Part shown: one piece after another, positions 1 through 7,315 of the stretch
How the letters are laid out: each line of letters starts with the position of its first letter
Numbering within the stretch: the stretch's first letter is position 1
Source of the DNA: a bacterium
GTDB taxonomy: Bacteria > Actinomycetota > Acidimicrobiia > Acidimicrobiales > CATQHL01
Length of the DNA stretch: 34,189 nt
Reading direction: 5' to 3'
Assembly: GCA_026706565.1 (NCBI GenBank)
Contig: JAPOYM010000105.1
Location: forward strand, 1-34,189
Notes under the pieces: generated by a model
Seen by the model: the letters and a program-made list of their open reading frames with translations, nothing else
Told to the model about the DNA's origin: nothing
Database searches by the model: none
Position numbers and translations under genes: made by a program

Positions 1-662
1 AGAAGGAGGCCGAGGCCGAGCGGTTGGCCACCGCCGCCGAGCGCGTCACCCAGGCGCGCGCCGAGGAGGAGTCCTTCGCCGCCGAGGCCGCCGCCGAAGT
101 GGCCCGCGCCGGGAGGGAGAAGGCCTCCCAGCAGGCCGACATCGTGGTCCCCGCTGAGGTGGAGCGCGAGCGGGTGCGCACCCTGGCCGAGGCCGAGGCC
201 GACCGCATCCGCCTGGTCCAAGGCGGCGAGGCCGACGGCCAGCGCCTCCGCATGGAGGCGGAGGCCATGGGTCTGCTGGCCCTGCTGACCCGCCGCGCCG
301 AGGGTCTCGGCGAGCTCGTGGACCGCACCGGCGGGGAGGCGCAGCTAGCGGCCCTGATGCTGGTGGCCGAGCAGCTCCCGTCGCTGGTGGCCGAGCAGGT
401 CAAGGCCATCTCCAACCTGAAGATCGACCAAGTGACCGTGTGGGATTCGGGCGGCGGCAACGGGGGCAACGGCAGCAGCACCGCCAACTTCCTGTCGAGC
501 CTGATCGGCGCCCTGCCCCCGCTGCAGGACCTCGCCGGCCAGGTAGGCGTGAAGCTTCCGGCCTACCTCGGCGAGATGGACGGCGCGGCCACGCCCGAGA
601 ACCTCCGCCAGCTCGCGGACGCCATCGAGGCCGACACCGAGGACGGCGCCGCCGGCCAGTAG
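1..662 (+). CDS. Flotillin-like membrane scaffold protein, C-terminal part (5' end outside window)
   Basis: The reading frame is open from the first bases (first whole codon at position 3), so the gene starts upstream and only about 219 C-terminal residues are seen. They show the flotillin pattern: a long charged coiled coil rich in Glu/Ala/Arg repeats (about the first 105 residues), then a helical segment with the motif LKIDQVTVWDSGGG, then a Gly/Asn/Ser linker and a weakly conserved tail. Flotillins carry an N-terminal membrane hairpin and SPFH domain, which would lie outside the window, and oligomerise in ordered membrane microdomains. The gene ends TAG and is convergent with the antiporter. 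The family call is firm from the coiled coil and the VTVWD motif; the cellular role here is not known. Confidence 0.85.
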   Translation, partial: KEAEAERLATAAERVTQARAEEESFAAEAAAEVARAGREKASQQADIVVPAEVERERVRTLAEAEADRIRLVQGGEADGQRLRMEAEAMGLLALLTRRAEGLGELVDRTGGEAQLAALMLVAEQLPSLVAEQVKAISNLKIDQVTVWDSGGGNGGNGSSTANFLSSLIGALPPLQDLAGQVGVKLPAYLGEMDGAATPENLRQLADAIEADTEDGAAGQ

Positions 663-670
663 GGCGGCGA

Positions 671-850
671 CCAGTAGGGCTCTGCCGACTGCCCCGGCCG
701 GGCCGCCCGGGCTCGTCAGGAGACGAGGATGAGCGGTAGGGCGACCGCGTAGGCGGCCAGCAGGGCTCTGCCGACTGCTCCGGCCGGGGCGCCCGGGTTC
801 GTCAGGAGACGAGGATGAGCGGTAGGGCGACCGCGTAAGCGGCCAGCAGG
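671..850. repeat. 86-bp direct tandem duplication (about two copies)
   Basis: Bases 679-764 and 765-850 are near-identical copies with period 86; similarity extends a few bases left, to 671. Differences are single transitions, for example at 712/798 and 752/838. The right copy contains the last codons and stop of the antiporter gene. The left copy is a duplicate of those codons and stop, encoding LLAAYAVALPLILVS again on the minus strand, cut off from any start. Each copy also carries a GC-rich palindromic stretch (cccggccggg at 694-703). Confidence 0.9.
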
Positions 851-1806
851 ACACCGCCCTCCCAGCGTTCTAGGCGCCGCTCGCGGCGGTTCGTGGACAG
901 AAACAGCATGGCCAGCAGGATCATGCCGACCATGGCTGCTGCGGCGACCCAGGGCACGCCGTCGCTGCCGAGCCCGCCCGGGCGGACCAGCGCGATGACA
1001 CCGCCGATGGCCAGGCTGTTGAAGATGTTGCTTCCGAGCAGGTTGCCGAGGGTGAGGAGGGGCTGGCGCCGACGTATCCCGGCCAGCGCGGTGGCGAGTT
1101 CGGGAAGCGACGTGCCGATTGCCACGAGGCTGAGGCCGACCAGACCGGTGGCGAGCCCGATGCGCTCGGCGATGCCCGTGAAGCCTCCCACGGCCAGCTG
1201 CGCGCCCGCCACGATGGCCGCCAGACCCAGGACCAGCCGCCAGAACTCGCCGCGGCTGTCCGGCGCCAGGCGCCGCACCGCGTCATCGATCCGCCGGTCC
1301 ATCCTGCTCGGCGCGGGAACGGCGGGGCCGGGGGCGTCGCCGTGCTGGCCGGCACTCGCGTGCGGGTCGCGCAACAGCCACCACGTTGCCGCCGCCATCG
1401 CCGCGAGGAGCACGCCGCCCTCCCAACGCTCCACCGCCCCGCCACCGGTGACGAGGAAGACCGCCAGCAGCAGGACCGCGCCGATGGCCGGCGGGACCCG
1501 CCGCCAGGCGGCCCGATCGGCTGCGATGGGAACGGCGAGGGCGGCGACGCCGAGCACGAGGCCCATGTTGGCGGCGTTCGACCCGACGATGCCGCCGAGG
1601 CCGAGCGACGAGTCGCCCCCGGCCGCGGCGGTGATGCCCACGACCAGCTCCGGCAGGCTCGTGCCGAACCCCAGGATCACCGCGCCGACCACGACCGGCG
1701 GGATGCCCCGGCGCGCCGCCAGCCGGGAACCCCCGGCTACCAGCCAGTCCGAGCCGACCAGCAGCAGCAGCAGCCCTGCGAGGGCCAGAACTACGTCGAT
1801 TGCCAT
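802..1806 (-). CDS. Calcium/sodium antiporter, CaCA family (YrbG-like)
   Basis: This is a 334-residue integral membrane protein with about ten hydrophobic segments. The two alpha-repeats that define the CaCA superfamily are both present: GFGTSLPELV with GSNAANMGLVLG in the first half, and AIGTSLPELA with GSNIFNSLAIGG in the second. The Glu of each TSLPE motif is the expected ion ligand. Family members exchange Ca2+ (or another cation) for Na+ or H+; the exact ions cannot be read from sequence. A charged cytoplasmic loop (about residues 145-185) separates the two halves, as usual. The ATG has a good ribosome site (GAGGGAGAG) and lies 34 bases after the proB stop, so co-transcription with proB is likely. 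Its last 16 codons are duplicated downstream. Confidence 0.9.
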   Translation of the reverse strand: MAIDVVLALAGLLLLLVGSDWLVAGGSRLAARRGIPPVVVGAVILGFGTSLPELVVGITAAAGGDSSLGLGGIVGSNAANMGLVLGVAALAVPIAADRAAWRRVPPAIGAVLLLAVFLVTGGGAVERWEGGVLLAAMAAATWWLLRDPHASAGQHGDAPGPAVPAPSRMDRRIDDAVRRLAPDSRGEFWRLVLGLAAIVAGAQLAVGGFTGIAERIGLATGLVGLSLVAIGTSLPELATALAGIRRRQPLLTLGNLLGSNIFNSLAIGGVIALVRPGGLGSDGVPWVAAAAMVGMILLAMLFLSTNRRERRLERWEGGVLLAAYAVALPLILVS

Positions 1807-1840
1807 CGGTACCCACTCTCCCTCGGGGCGGCGTAGGGGG

Positions 1841-2929
1841 TTACGGTGCCAGCAGCACCATGTCGTCGCGGTGGATCAGCTCCTCGGGGGTCCCGGCCTC
1901 GTGCTCGGCGCTGCGGCGGCCGATGACGGCGTCGAGGCGGGCCGAGGGCATCCGCACCAGCCCCTTGGCGAAGACCTCGCCGTCGGGCCCCGCCACCTCC
2001 ACGGCGTCGCCCGCCACGAACTCCCCGCTGGCCGAGTACACCCCCACCGCCAGCAGCGACTTGCCCCGCTCGACCAGGGCGCGGCGCGCCCCCTCGTCCA
2101 CGCTGAGCCTGCCGACGGACCGCACCGCGAAGGCGATCCAGAGCTTGCGGGCCCCCAGCCGCTGAGCCCGGGGCCTCGCTAGAGTGCCCACGTTCTTGCC
2201 GGCCACGGCGTCCCGCAGCACCCCGCCTCGGCGCGCCGAGGCGATCACCGTTGGGACTCCCGCCCAACTGGCGATCCTGGCCGCCGACAGCTTCGAGGCC
2301 ATGCCGCCGCGGGCGTCGGCCCCTCCGGCGCCCCCGGCCGCCGCCTCCAGCTCGCGGTCGATCTCCTGGATCTCCGAAATGAGGGAGGTCTCCTCGGAGA
2401 AGCGCGGATCGGCCGTGTGCAGGCCCTCGATGTCGGTCAGCAGCACCAGCAGGTCGGCCTGCACGAGTTGCGCCACCAGGGCGGCGATCCGGTCGTTGTC
2501 GCCGAAGGTGATCTCGTCGTCGGCCACGGCGTCGTTCTCGTTGATGACCGGCACCACGCCGAGCGACAGCAGGCAGCGCAGCGTGTCGCGCACCCGCAGG
2601 TAGCGGCTCCGCTCGAAGAAGTCCAGGGGGGTCAGCAGGATCTGGCCCGCCACGAGGCCCACGGCGGCGAAGGCGTCGTTGTAGATCGCCATGAGGTGGC
2701 CCTGGCCCACCGCGGAGGCCGCCTGCAGCAGGACCGGATCGCTCGGACGGGTCTCGAACCCCAGCATCCGGCGGCCCGCCGTGATCGCCGCGGAGGTCAC
2801 CAGCAGGACCTGCTCGCCGTCGGTGCGCAGTTCAGCCAGCCGCCCGCAGAGGCTGCGGATCTCCCCGGTGTCGAGGTGTCCCGAGCCATCGACGAGCGAG
2901 GACGTGCCGATCTTGACGACGACGATCAT
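1841..2929 (-). CDS. proB: Glutamate 5-kinase
   Basis: ProB phosphorylates glutamate to glutamyl-5-phosphate, the first step of proline synthesis. The 362-residue length is normal for the long form. An amino acid kinase domain starts directly at the N-terminus (MIVVVKIGTSSL), with VTSAAITAG for nucleotide binding, VPVINENDAV and FGDNDRIAALVA for substrate binding, and LLTDIEGLHTADPR. A C-terminal PUA domain follows (about residues 270-355). The frame stays open upstream, but the ATG at 2929 gives the correct N-terminus and overlaps the obgE stop as ATGA, which argues for translational coupling. The usual partner proA is not next to it; the antiporter follows instead. Confidence 0.95.
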   Translation of the reverse strand: MIVVVKIGTSSLVDGSGHLDTGEIRSLCGRLAELRTDGEQVLLVTSAAITAGRRMLGFETRPSDPVLLQAASAVGQGHLMAIYNDAFAAVGLVAGQILLTPLDFFERSRYLRVRDTLRCLLSLGVVPVINENDAVADDEITFGDNDRIAALVAQLVQADLLVLLTDIEGLHTADPRFSEETSLISEIQEIDRELEAAAGGAGGADARGGMASKLSAARIASWAGVPTVIASARRGGVLRDAVAGKNVGTLARPRAQRLGARKLWIAFAVRSVGRLSVDEGARRALVERGKSLLAVGVYSASGEFVAGDAVEVAGPDGEVFAKGLVRMPSARLDAVIGRRSAEHEAGTPEELIHRDDMVLLAP

Positions 2930-4230
2930 CGCCCGCTGCGGCGGTGTGCGGCGCCGGTGGTCCGGGCGACCGCCCCGTCGGGCTCGTACTCCAAGGTCAC
3001 GGCCCCGATGCGCACCTCGTCGCCGCCCCGCGCGCCGGCGCGCGCCAAGGCCCGGTCGACGCCCAGCGCCCGCAGCCGATCGGCCACGTACTCCTGGGCC
3101 TGCGGGTCGGTGAGGTCCGACAGGGCGACCGCGCGCGCAGCGGGGCGCCCGTGTACCCGCCAGACGGCCCCCTCGCGGCACACGGTGACCGCGTCGGCGC
3201 CGCGGCCGGCAGCAGGGCGGTGAACGACCGGCGCCGCCTCGGCCCCGGTCGCCGAGTCGTCCCGGCGCGCCTCGCGCACCAGCGCCGCCAGAGCGCCCGA
3301 GAGCCCCGCAATGCCGGCCCCGGTGACCGACGAGACGACCATGTCCGCCTCGGGTAGGCCGCCGGCGGCGACATCGGCCTTGGACCCGACCACGAGGCGG
3401 CGCCGCTGCAGCAGGTCGGGCCGGTAGGCGCCCAGCTCGTCGATGAGGGTCCGCAGCTGCGACTCCGGCGCCGCCTCGGCCGCGGGTCCGAGGTCGATCA
3501 GCAGCACCAGCGCCCGGGCACGCTCGATGTGCCGCAGGAAGCGGTGGCCGAGACCGCGGCCTTCGCTGGCCCCCTCGATGAGGCCGGGAACGTCGGCCAC
3601 GGTGAACTCCTCCCCGTCGGCGGTGACCACGACGCCGAGGTTGGGGACGAGGGTGGTGAACGGATAGTCGGCGATCTTCGGGCGGGCGGCGGAGAGCCGC
3701 GAGATCAGCGTGCTCTTGCCGACGTTGGGGAGACCCACGAGCGCTACGTCGGCCATGAGCTTCAACTCGAGCCGCAGCCAGCGTTCCTCGGTGGACTCCC
3801 CCTGCTCGGCGAAGCGGGGCGCGCGGCGCCGGTTGGACAGGAATCGAGCGTTCCCCCGGCCGCCCGCGCCCCCCGGCGCCGCCGGCCAGCGCTCGCCGTG
3901 GGCGGTGAGGTCGGCCAAGCGCTCGCCGCCGGCCGACAGCACGACGGTGCCCTCGGGCACCTTCACGATGAGGTCGCCGCCGGAGGCGCCGTGACGCCCC
4001 TTGCCGGACCCGTGGGCCCCGGCGGCGGCGCGCCGGTGCGGGTGATCGCGGAACGCCAGCAGCGACGCCATGTTGCGGTCGGCCACGAGCCAGACGTCGC
4101 CGCCGCGGCCGCCGTCACCGCCGTCGGGGCCCCCGCGGTCCACATGGGCCTCGCGCCGGAACGACACGCACCCGGCGCCGCCGTCGCCGCCGCGCACACA
4201 CAGCGAGGCTTCGTCGACGAACTCCGACAC
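2926..4230 (-). CDS. obgE: Obg/CgtA GTPase, 50S ribosome assembly
   Basis: Obg is a GTPase that binds the large ribosomal subunit late in assembly and links growth to nucleotide state. The 434 residues show the Gly-rich Obg fold (about 1-158), then the G domain: GLPNVGKS (166-173), the G2 threonines near 192-193 and DVPGL (213-217). A C-terminal OCT domain (about 350-420) is of the kind found in actinobacteria and Firmicutes. The G4 motif reads SKAD (283-286) where NKxD is usual, an Asn-to-Ser change at the guanine-specificity position. Translation starts at GTG; the ribosome site is weak. It follows rplU-rpmA as in most bacteria and overlaps proB by 4 nt. Confidence 0.95.
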   Translation of the reverse strand: MSEFVDEASLCVRGGDGGAGCVSFRREAHVDRGGPDGGDGGRGGDVWLVADRNMASLLAFRDHPHRRAAAGAHGSGKGRHGASGGDLIVKVPEGTVVLSAGGERLADLTAHGERWPAAPGGAGGRGNARFLSNRRRAPRFAEQGESTEERWLRLELKLMADVALVGLPNVGKSTLISRLSAARPKIADYPFTTLVPNLGVVVTADGEEFTVADVPGLIEGASEGRGLGHRFLRHIERARALVLLIDLGPAAEAAPESQLRTLIDELGAYRPDLLQRRRLVVGSKADVAAGGLPEADMVVSSVTGAGIAGLSGALAALVREARRDDSATGAEAAPVVHRPAAGRGADAVTVCREGAVWRVHGRPAARAVALSDLTDPQAQEYVADRLRALGVDRALARAGARGGDEVRIGAVTLEYEPDGAVARTTGAAHRRSGR

Positions 4231-4249
4231 GGGCCAAGGATACGGCGAC

Positions 4250-4262
4250 GCCCTGACAGGGC
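4250..4262 (-). other. Small hairpin between rpmA and obgE
   Basis: GCCCT-GAC-AGGGC forms a 5-bp stem with a 3-base loop in the 66-base gap between the rpmA stop and the obgE start. There is no T tract on either side, so it is not a standard intrinsic terminator. It could be a processing site or partial attenuator that lets ribosomal protein genes be expressed more than obgE. This is inference from position only. Confidence 0.3.
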
Positions 4263-4296
4263 ACCGGCGCCTGAGCCCGGCGCCCGCCGGAGAGCG

Positions 4297-4548
4297 TCAG
4301 TCTGCGAGGACGTCCACCAGCCGCCGCCGGCCGCGGGCGCCGAAGGACACCCGGCCGTCGGCGGTGGCGAACAGCGTGTCGTCCCCGCCGCGGCCGACGT
4401 TGTGGCCGGGATGGAACTTGGTGCCGCGCTGGCGCACGATGATGGAACCGGCGGTGACCCAGGTGCCGTCGAACACCTTGACGCCGAGCCGCTTGGCGTG
4501 AGAATCCCTGCCGTTGCGGGTGGAGCCCCCGCCCTTGGTCTTGGACAT
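4297..4548 (-). CDS. rpmA: 50S ribosomal protein L27
   Basis: This 83-residue protein has the L27 signature: a Gly-rich basic N-terminus ([15 protein letters not shown]), then [11 protein letters not shown] and [16 protein letters not shown]27 sits on the 50S subunit near the peptidyl transferase centre, and its N-terminal tail reaches the tRNA acceptor ends. The N-terminus has no Firmicutes-type cleavable extension. It starts 2 bases after the rplU stop, so the two are surely co-translated. Confidence 0.98.
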   Translation of the reverse strand: MSKTKGGGSTRNGRDSHAKRLGVKVFDGTWVTAGSIIVRQRGTKFHPGHNVGRGGDDTLFATADGRVSFGARGRRRLVDVLAD

Positions 4549-4550
4549 GG

Positions 4551-4859
4551 CTATCCCGTCCCGATCTCGGTTATCTCGACCAGCGAGTGCCGCTGGCGGT
4601 GCCCCCAGCGCCGCCGCTGGTTGCTCTTGGACTTGTAGGTGAAACCCTTGATCTTGGGGCCTTTGGTCTCGGTGACGACGCGGCCCTTGACCGACACTTC
4701 GGCCAACTCCGCGGGCGTCGCCAGCACCCGGGGGCCCTCCACGTACAGCACGGGGCGCAGCTCCACCAGCGAGCCGGTCTCGCCGAGAAGCTCGGTGGCG
4801 ATCACCTCGCCCACCTTGACGCGGTACTGCTTGCCGCCGGTCGCCACGACTGCATACAT
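4551..4859 (-). CDS. rplU: 50S ribosomal protein L21
   Basis: This is a 102-residue L21 with the typical start [14 protein letters not shown] and a basic C-terminal segment, [22 protein letters not shown]21 binds 23S rRNA early in 50S assembly. The gene begins 5 bases after the rng stop and is followed 2 bases later by rpmA. That leaves no room for an L21-type autoregulatory leader of its own, so expression must come from upstream promoters. Confidence 0.98.
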   Translation of the reverse strand: MYAVVATGGKQYRVKVGEVIATELLGETGSLVELRPVLYVEGPRVLATPAELAEVSVKGRVVTETKGPKIKGFTYKSKSNQRRRWGHRQRHSLVEITEIGTG

Positions 4860-4864
4860 AGCCG

Positions 4865-6532
4865 CTACACGCTATCGCCTCGGCCCTCGCCGCCCAACAG
4901 CTCCTCGTCGAGGCGCAGTCCCCAGCCGCTGCACGCCTCGCAGGCAGCGGACAGAGACTCCAGCAGCCCTTCGCCGATGCGCTTGCGGCTCATCTCCACC
5001 AGCCCCAGGTTGGAGATGTCGCTGACCCGTGTGTGGGTCCTGCCCTGGGCCAAGGCGTCCCGGAGGGCGCTCATGACCTTCTGGCGGTTGGCCTTGCTCT
5101 CCATGTCGACGAAGTCCACGACGATGATCCCGCCGATGTCGCGCAGGCGCAGCTGGCGGGGAATCTCCGCCGCCGCCTCCAGATTGTTCTCGAGGATGGT
5201 CTGCTCGAGGCTCACCGAACCCACGTTGCGGCCCGTGTTGACGTCGATGACGGTCATCGCCTCGGTGTGCTCTATGACGAGGGAGCCGCCCGACGGCAGC
5301 CACACGGTGCGGTCCACGGCCTTGCGGAGCTGACTGTAGACGTGGTACCGCTCGAACAGGTCGAGGGCCTCCTCGCTACGGTCGTAGAACGAGACGCGCT
5401 CGGCCAGCGCCGGGGCGACGCCCTCGACGTACTTCGAGACCGAGGCGTACAGGTCGGCGTCGTCGATGTGTACGCCCCGGTAGTCGGTGGTGAACTCCTC
5501 CCGGATGACCCGCAGCGCCACGTCGGGCTCGCGGTACAGCAGCGACGGCGCCTTGGAGCGCTTGGCCAGCGCGTCGATCTGGTCCCACTGGGTCACGAGC
5601 CGCTGCATGTCCTGGCGGATCTCAGCGGCGGTGACCCCTTCGGCGGCGGTCCGCACGATGACGCCGTGCTCGGCGGGCTTGACGTTGTCCAGGATGCGCC
5701 GGAGGCGGCGCCGCTCCTTGTCGGCGAGGCGCTTGGAGATGCCGTAGGCGTCGCTCTCGGGGACGAGGACCACGTAGCGCCCCGCCAGGGAGACCTGCTG
5801 GGTGAGCCGGGCGCCCTTGTGGGCGATGGGGTTCTTGGTGACCTGGCAGAGGACCCGCCGGCCCGCCTTGAGTGCCTGGGTGATCTGGGGCCGGCTGGAG
5901 CGTTCGAGGTCCTCGGCGTCGAACTGCACGTCGCCCCGGTACATGATGGCGTTCTTGGGGGTCCCGATGTCGACGAACGCCGCCTCCATTCCCGGCAGCA
6001 CGTTCTGGACCCGGCCGAGGTAGATGTTGCCGTAGATCTCCGTGACGTCGTCGGCGGGGCGGGACACGTAGTACTCCACGAGCGCCCGCCCCTCCAGGAC
6101 CGCCACGTGGGTGGCGTCGGAAGTGACGTGAATGGCCATGAGGTAGCGGCCCACGGGGCGGCCCTTGCGGGCCCGCCCCCGTCGCTTGGCCAGCGTCTCG
6201 GCGTCCAGCTCGACGGGCTCGTCGGCGGTCATCGCCTCGACGGGCTTGTGCCTCTGGCCGCCGCGAGAGCCTGAACCGCGCCCGCCGCGGCGCCGGCGGC
6301 GCCCGCTGGACCGCGGCCCGCCGCGGTTGGCGCCGGCGGCGCCGGGGCTCTGGGGCCGCGGGCGCTGCTGGCCCGCAGGCGAGGAGGGCGCCGGGCGGCT
6401 GTCGCCTATGCGAGGCTTGCTCACCGGCCCCGAGGCCCCGGCCTCGCCGGGGGCGGGGGTTCGACCGTTCTCCGGCTTCTGGTCAGTACGGCGTTCGGAG
6501 GACTCGGCGTCGGTCTTGGGGGACGAGGACAT
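4865..6532 (-). CDS. rng: Ribonuclease E/G family endoribonuclease
   Basis: This family cleaves single-stranded AU-rich RNA and processes rRNA and mRNA from the 5' end. The 555 residues comprise a disordered Pro/Ser/Arg/Gly-rich N-terminal extension (about 1-125, with an [15 protein letters not shown] patch likely to bind RNA), an S1 domain (about 165-255), and the catalytic DNase I-like region. The metal-binding aspartates are D430 (VIDVNTG) and D473 (VVDFVDM); their spacing of 43 matches E. coli RNase E. A zinc-link CEAC motif (C531, C534) lies near the end. There is no long C-terminal scaffold: the disordered arm is N-terminal instead. The ATG has a GAAGGG ribosome site and lies 15 bases after the upstream gene. 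Confidence 0.95.
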   Translation of the reverse strand: MSSSPKTDAESSERRTDQKPENGRTPAPGEAGASGPVSKPRIGDSRPAPSSPAGQQRPRPQSPGAAGANRGGPRSSGRRRRRGGRGSGSRGGQRHKPVEAMTADEPVELDAETLAKRRGRARKGRPVGRYLMAIHVTSDATHVAVLEGRALVEYYVSRPADDVTEIYGNIYLGRVQNVLPGMEAAFVDIGTPKNAIMYRGDVQFDAEDLERSSRPQITQALKAGRRVLCQVTKNPIAHKGARLTQQVSLAGRYVVLVPESDAYGISKRLADKERRRLRRILDNVKPAEHGVIVRTAAEGVTAAEIRQDMQRLVTQWDQIDALAKRSKAPSLLYREPDVALRVIREEFTTDYRGVHIDDADLYASVSKYVEGVAPALAERVSFYDRSEEALDLFERYHVYSQLRKAVDRTVWLPSGGSLVIEHTEAMTVIDVNTGRNVGSVSLEQTILENNLEAAAEIPRQLRLRDIGGIIVVDFVDMESKANRQKVMSALRDALAQGRTHTRVSDISNLGLVEMSRKRIGEGLLESLSAACEACSGWGLRLDEELLGGEGRGDSV

Positions 6533-6547
6533 GAAGCAGTTCCCTTC

Positions 6548-7315
6548 TCATTCCGCGCAGACCTCAGGCTGCGCAGCGGGAACGGCCCGGCATCCGGCCG
6601 CAGCAGGCGCTCCGCCCGTCGGCGCCAGAACGCCGGCCGGCGGAGCGAGCGGCTCGTACCGTTCGCCGTCCCGCATGATCCATTGGTGCAGCCGCCGGAT
6701 GCGTCCGGCGGCCAGCGGGGGGACGGTCAGGCGCAGGAACTCTGCGGGCCTCACCGCCCGGGGTTTCGTGCCCAACTCGGCAACGAGGACGCTGCCGGAG
6801 CGGCTGTCGGCCAGCCGCAGGCCGCCGACGGCGGTTCGCACGTCGGAGACAGTTCGCCTGCCCTTGCGCTCGCGCTCCAAGGGGAGGCTCTCCGCCGACT
6901 GCACCCGGCCGACCCAGTCGGAGGCGAGACCGCGGTCGGCGGGGCCCAGCGCGAACTCCCAGGTGCAACTCGTGACCGCCTCCTGCAGCGAGGCCGCCCC
7001 GGGCTTCAGAGGGCGGGCGCCGCTGACCGCCATGCCCTCGGGGAGCACCGCCGAGAGCCGCTCGGGCAGGTCTGCGGCCAAGCCGGCCGCCTCCTCCTGC
7101 GACAGGCGCAGGTCTACGTCGAGGTACTCGGCCACCGATTCCTGACCGACCGCCAGCGCCAGGCCGAACGCTATCTTCGCCCGGGGGGTGTACCCCTGCG
7201 TGTAGGACACGGGCAGGTCCGCCCTGCGCACGGCGCGCTCCCAGATCCGGGCCGAGTCGCGGTGGCCGCAGAATCGGATCCGCCCCTGCTTGGTCCAGCA
7301 GAGCCGCACCCTCAC
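6548..7315 (-). CDS. Radical SAM-linked DUF2344 protein (TIGR03936 type)
   Basis: This 255-residue protein belongs to the family always found next to, or fused with, the radical SAM protein encoded just upstream. The N-terminal half is conserved: RVRLCWTKQGRIRFCGHRD, then ISYTQGY-like VSYTQGYTPRAKIAFGLAL, then EYLDVDL. The C-terminal half is variable. The open frame continues far upstream, but that part is a shadow of the radical SAM gene; the GTG at 7315 overlaps its stop as GTGA and gives the family N-terminus. Function is unknown. The constant pairing suggests it is a substrate- or RNA-handling subunit of the radical SAM enzyme; that is inference. Confidence 0.88.
   Translation of the reverse strand: MRVRLCWTKQGRIRFCGHRDSARIWERAVRRADLPVSYTQGYTPRAKIAFGLALAVGQESVAEYLDVDLRLSQEEAAGLAADLPERLSAVLPEGMAVSGARPLKPGAASLQEAVTSCTWEFALGPADRGLASDWVGRVQSAESLPLERERKGRRTVSDVRTAVGGLRLADSRSGSVLVAELGTKPRAVRPAEFLRLTVPPLAAGRIRRLHQWIMRDGERYEPLAPPAGVLAPTGGAPAAAGCRAVPAAQPEVCAE

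Noticed and set aside
345-854. Minus-strand 169-codon ORF over the flotillin end and the tandem repeat
   Set aside because: It is antisense to the flotillin coiled coil, has no family features, and only exists because the repeat lacks stops in that frame.
893-2182. Plus-strand 429-codon ORF over the antiporter and proB
   Set aside because: Antisense frame rich in Ala/Pro/Arg/Ser/Thr with no motifs; both minus-strand genes are firm.
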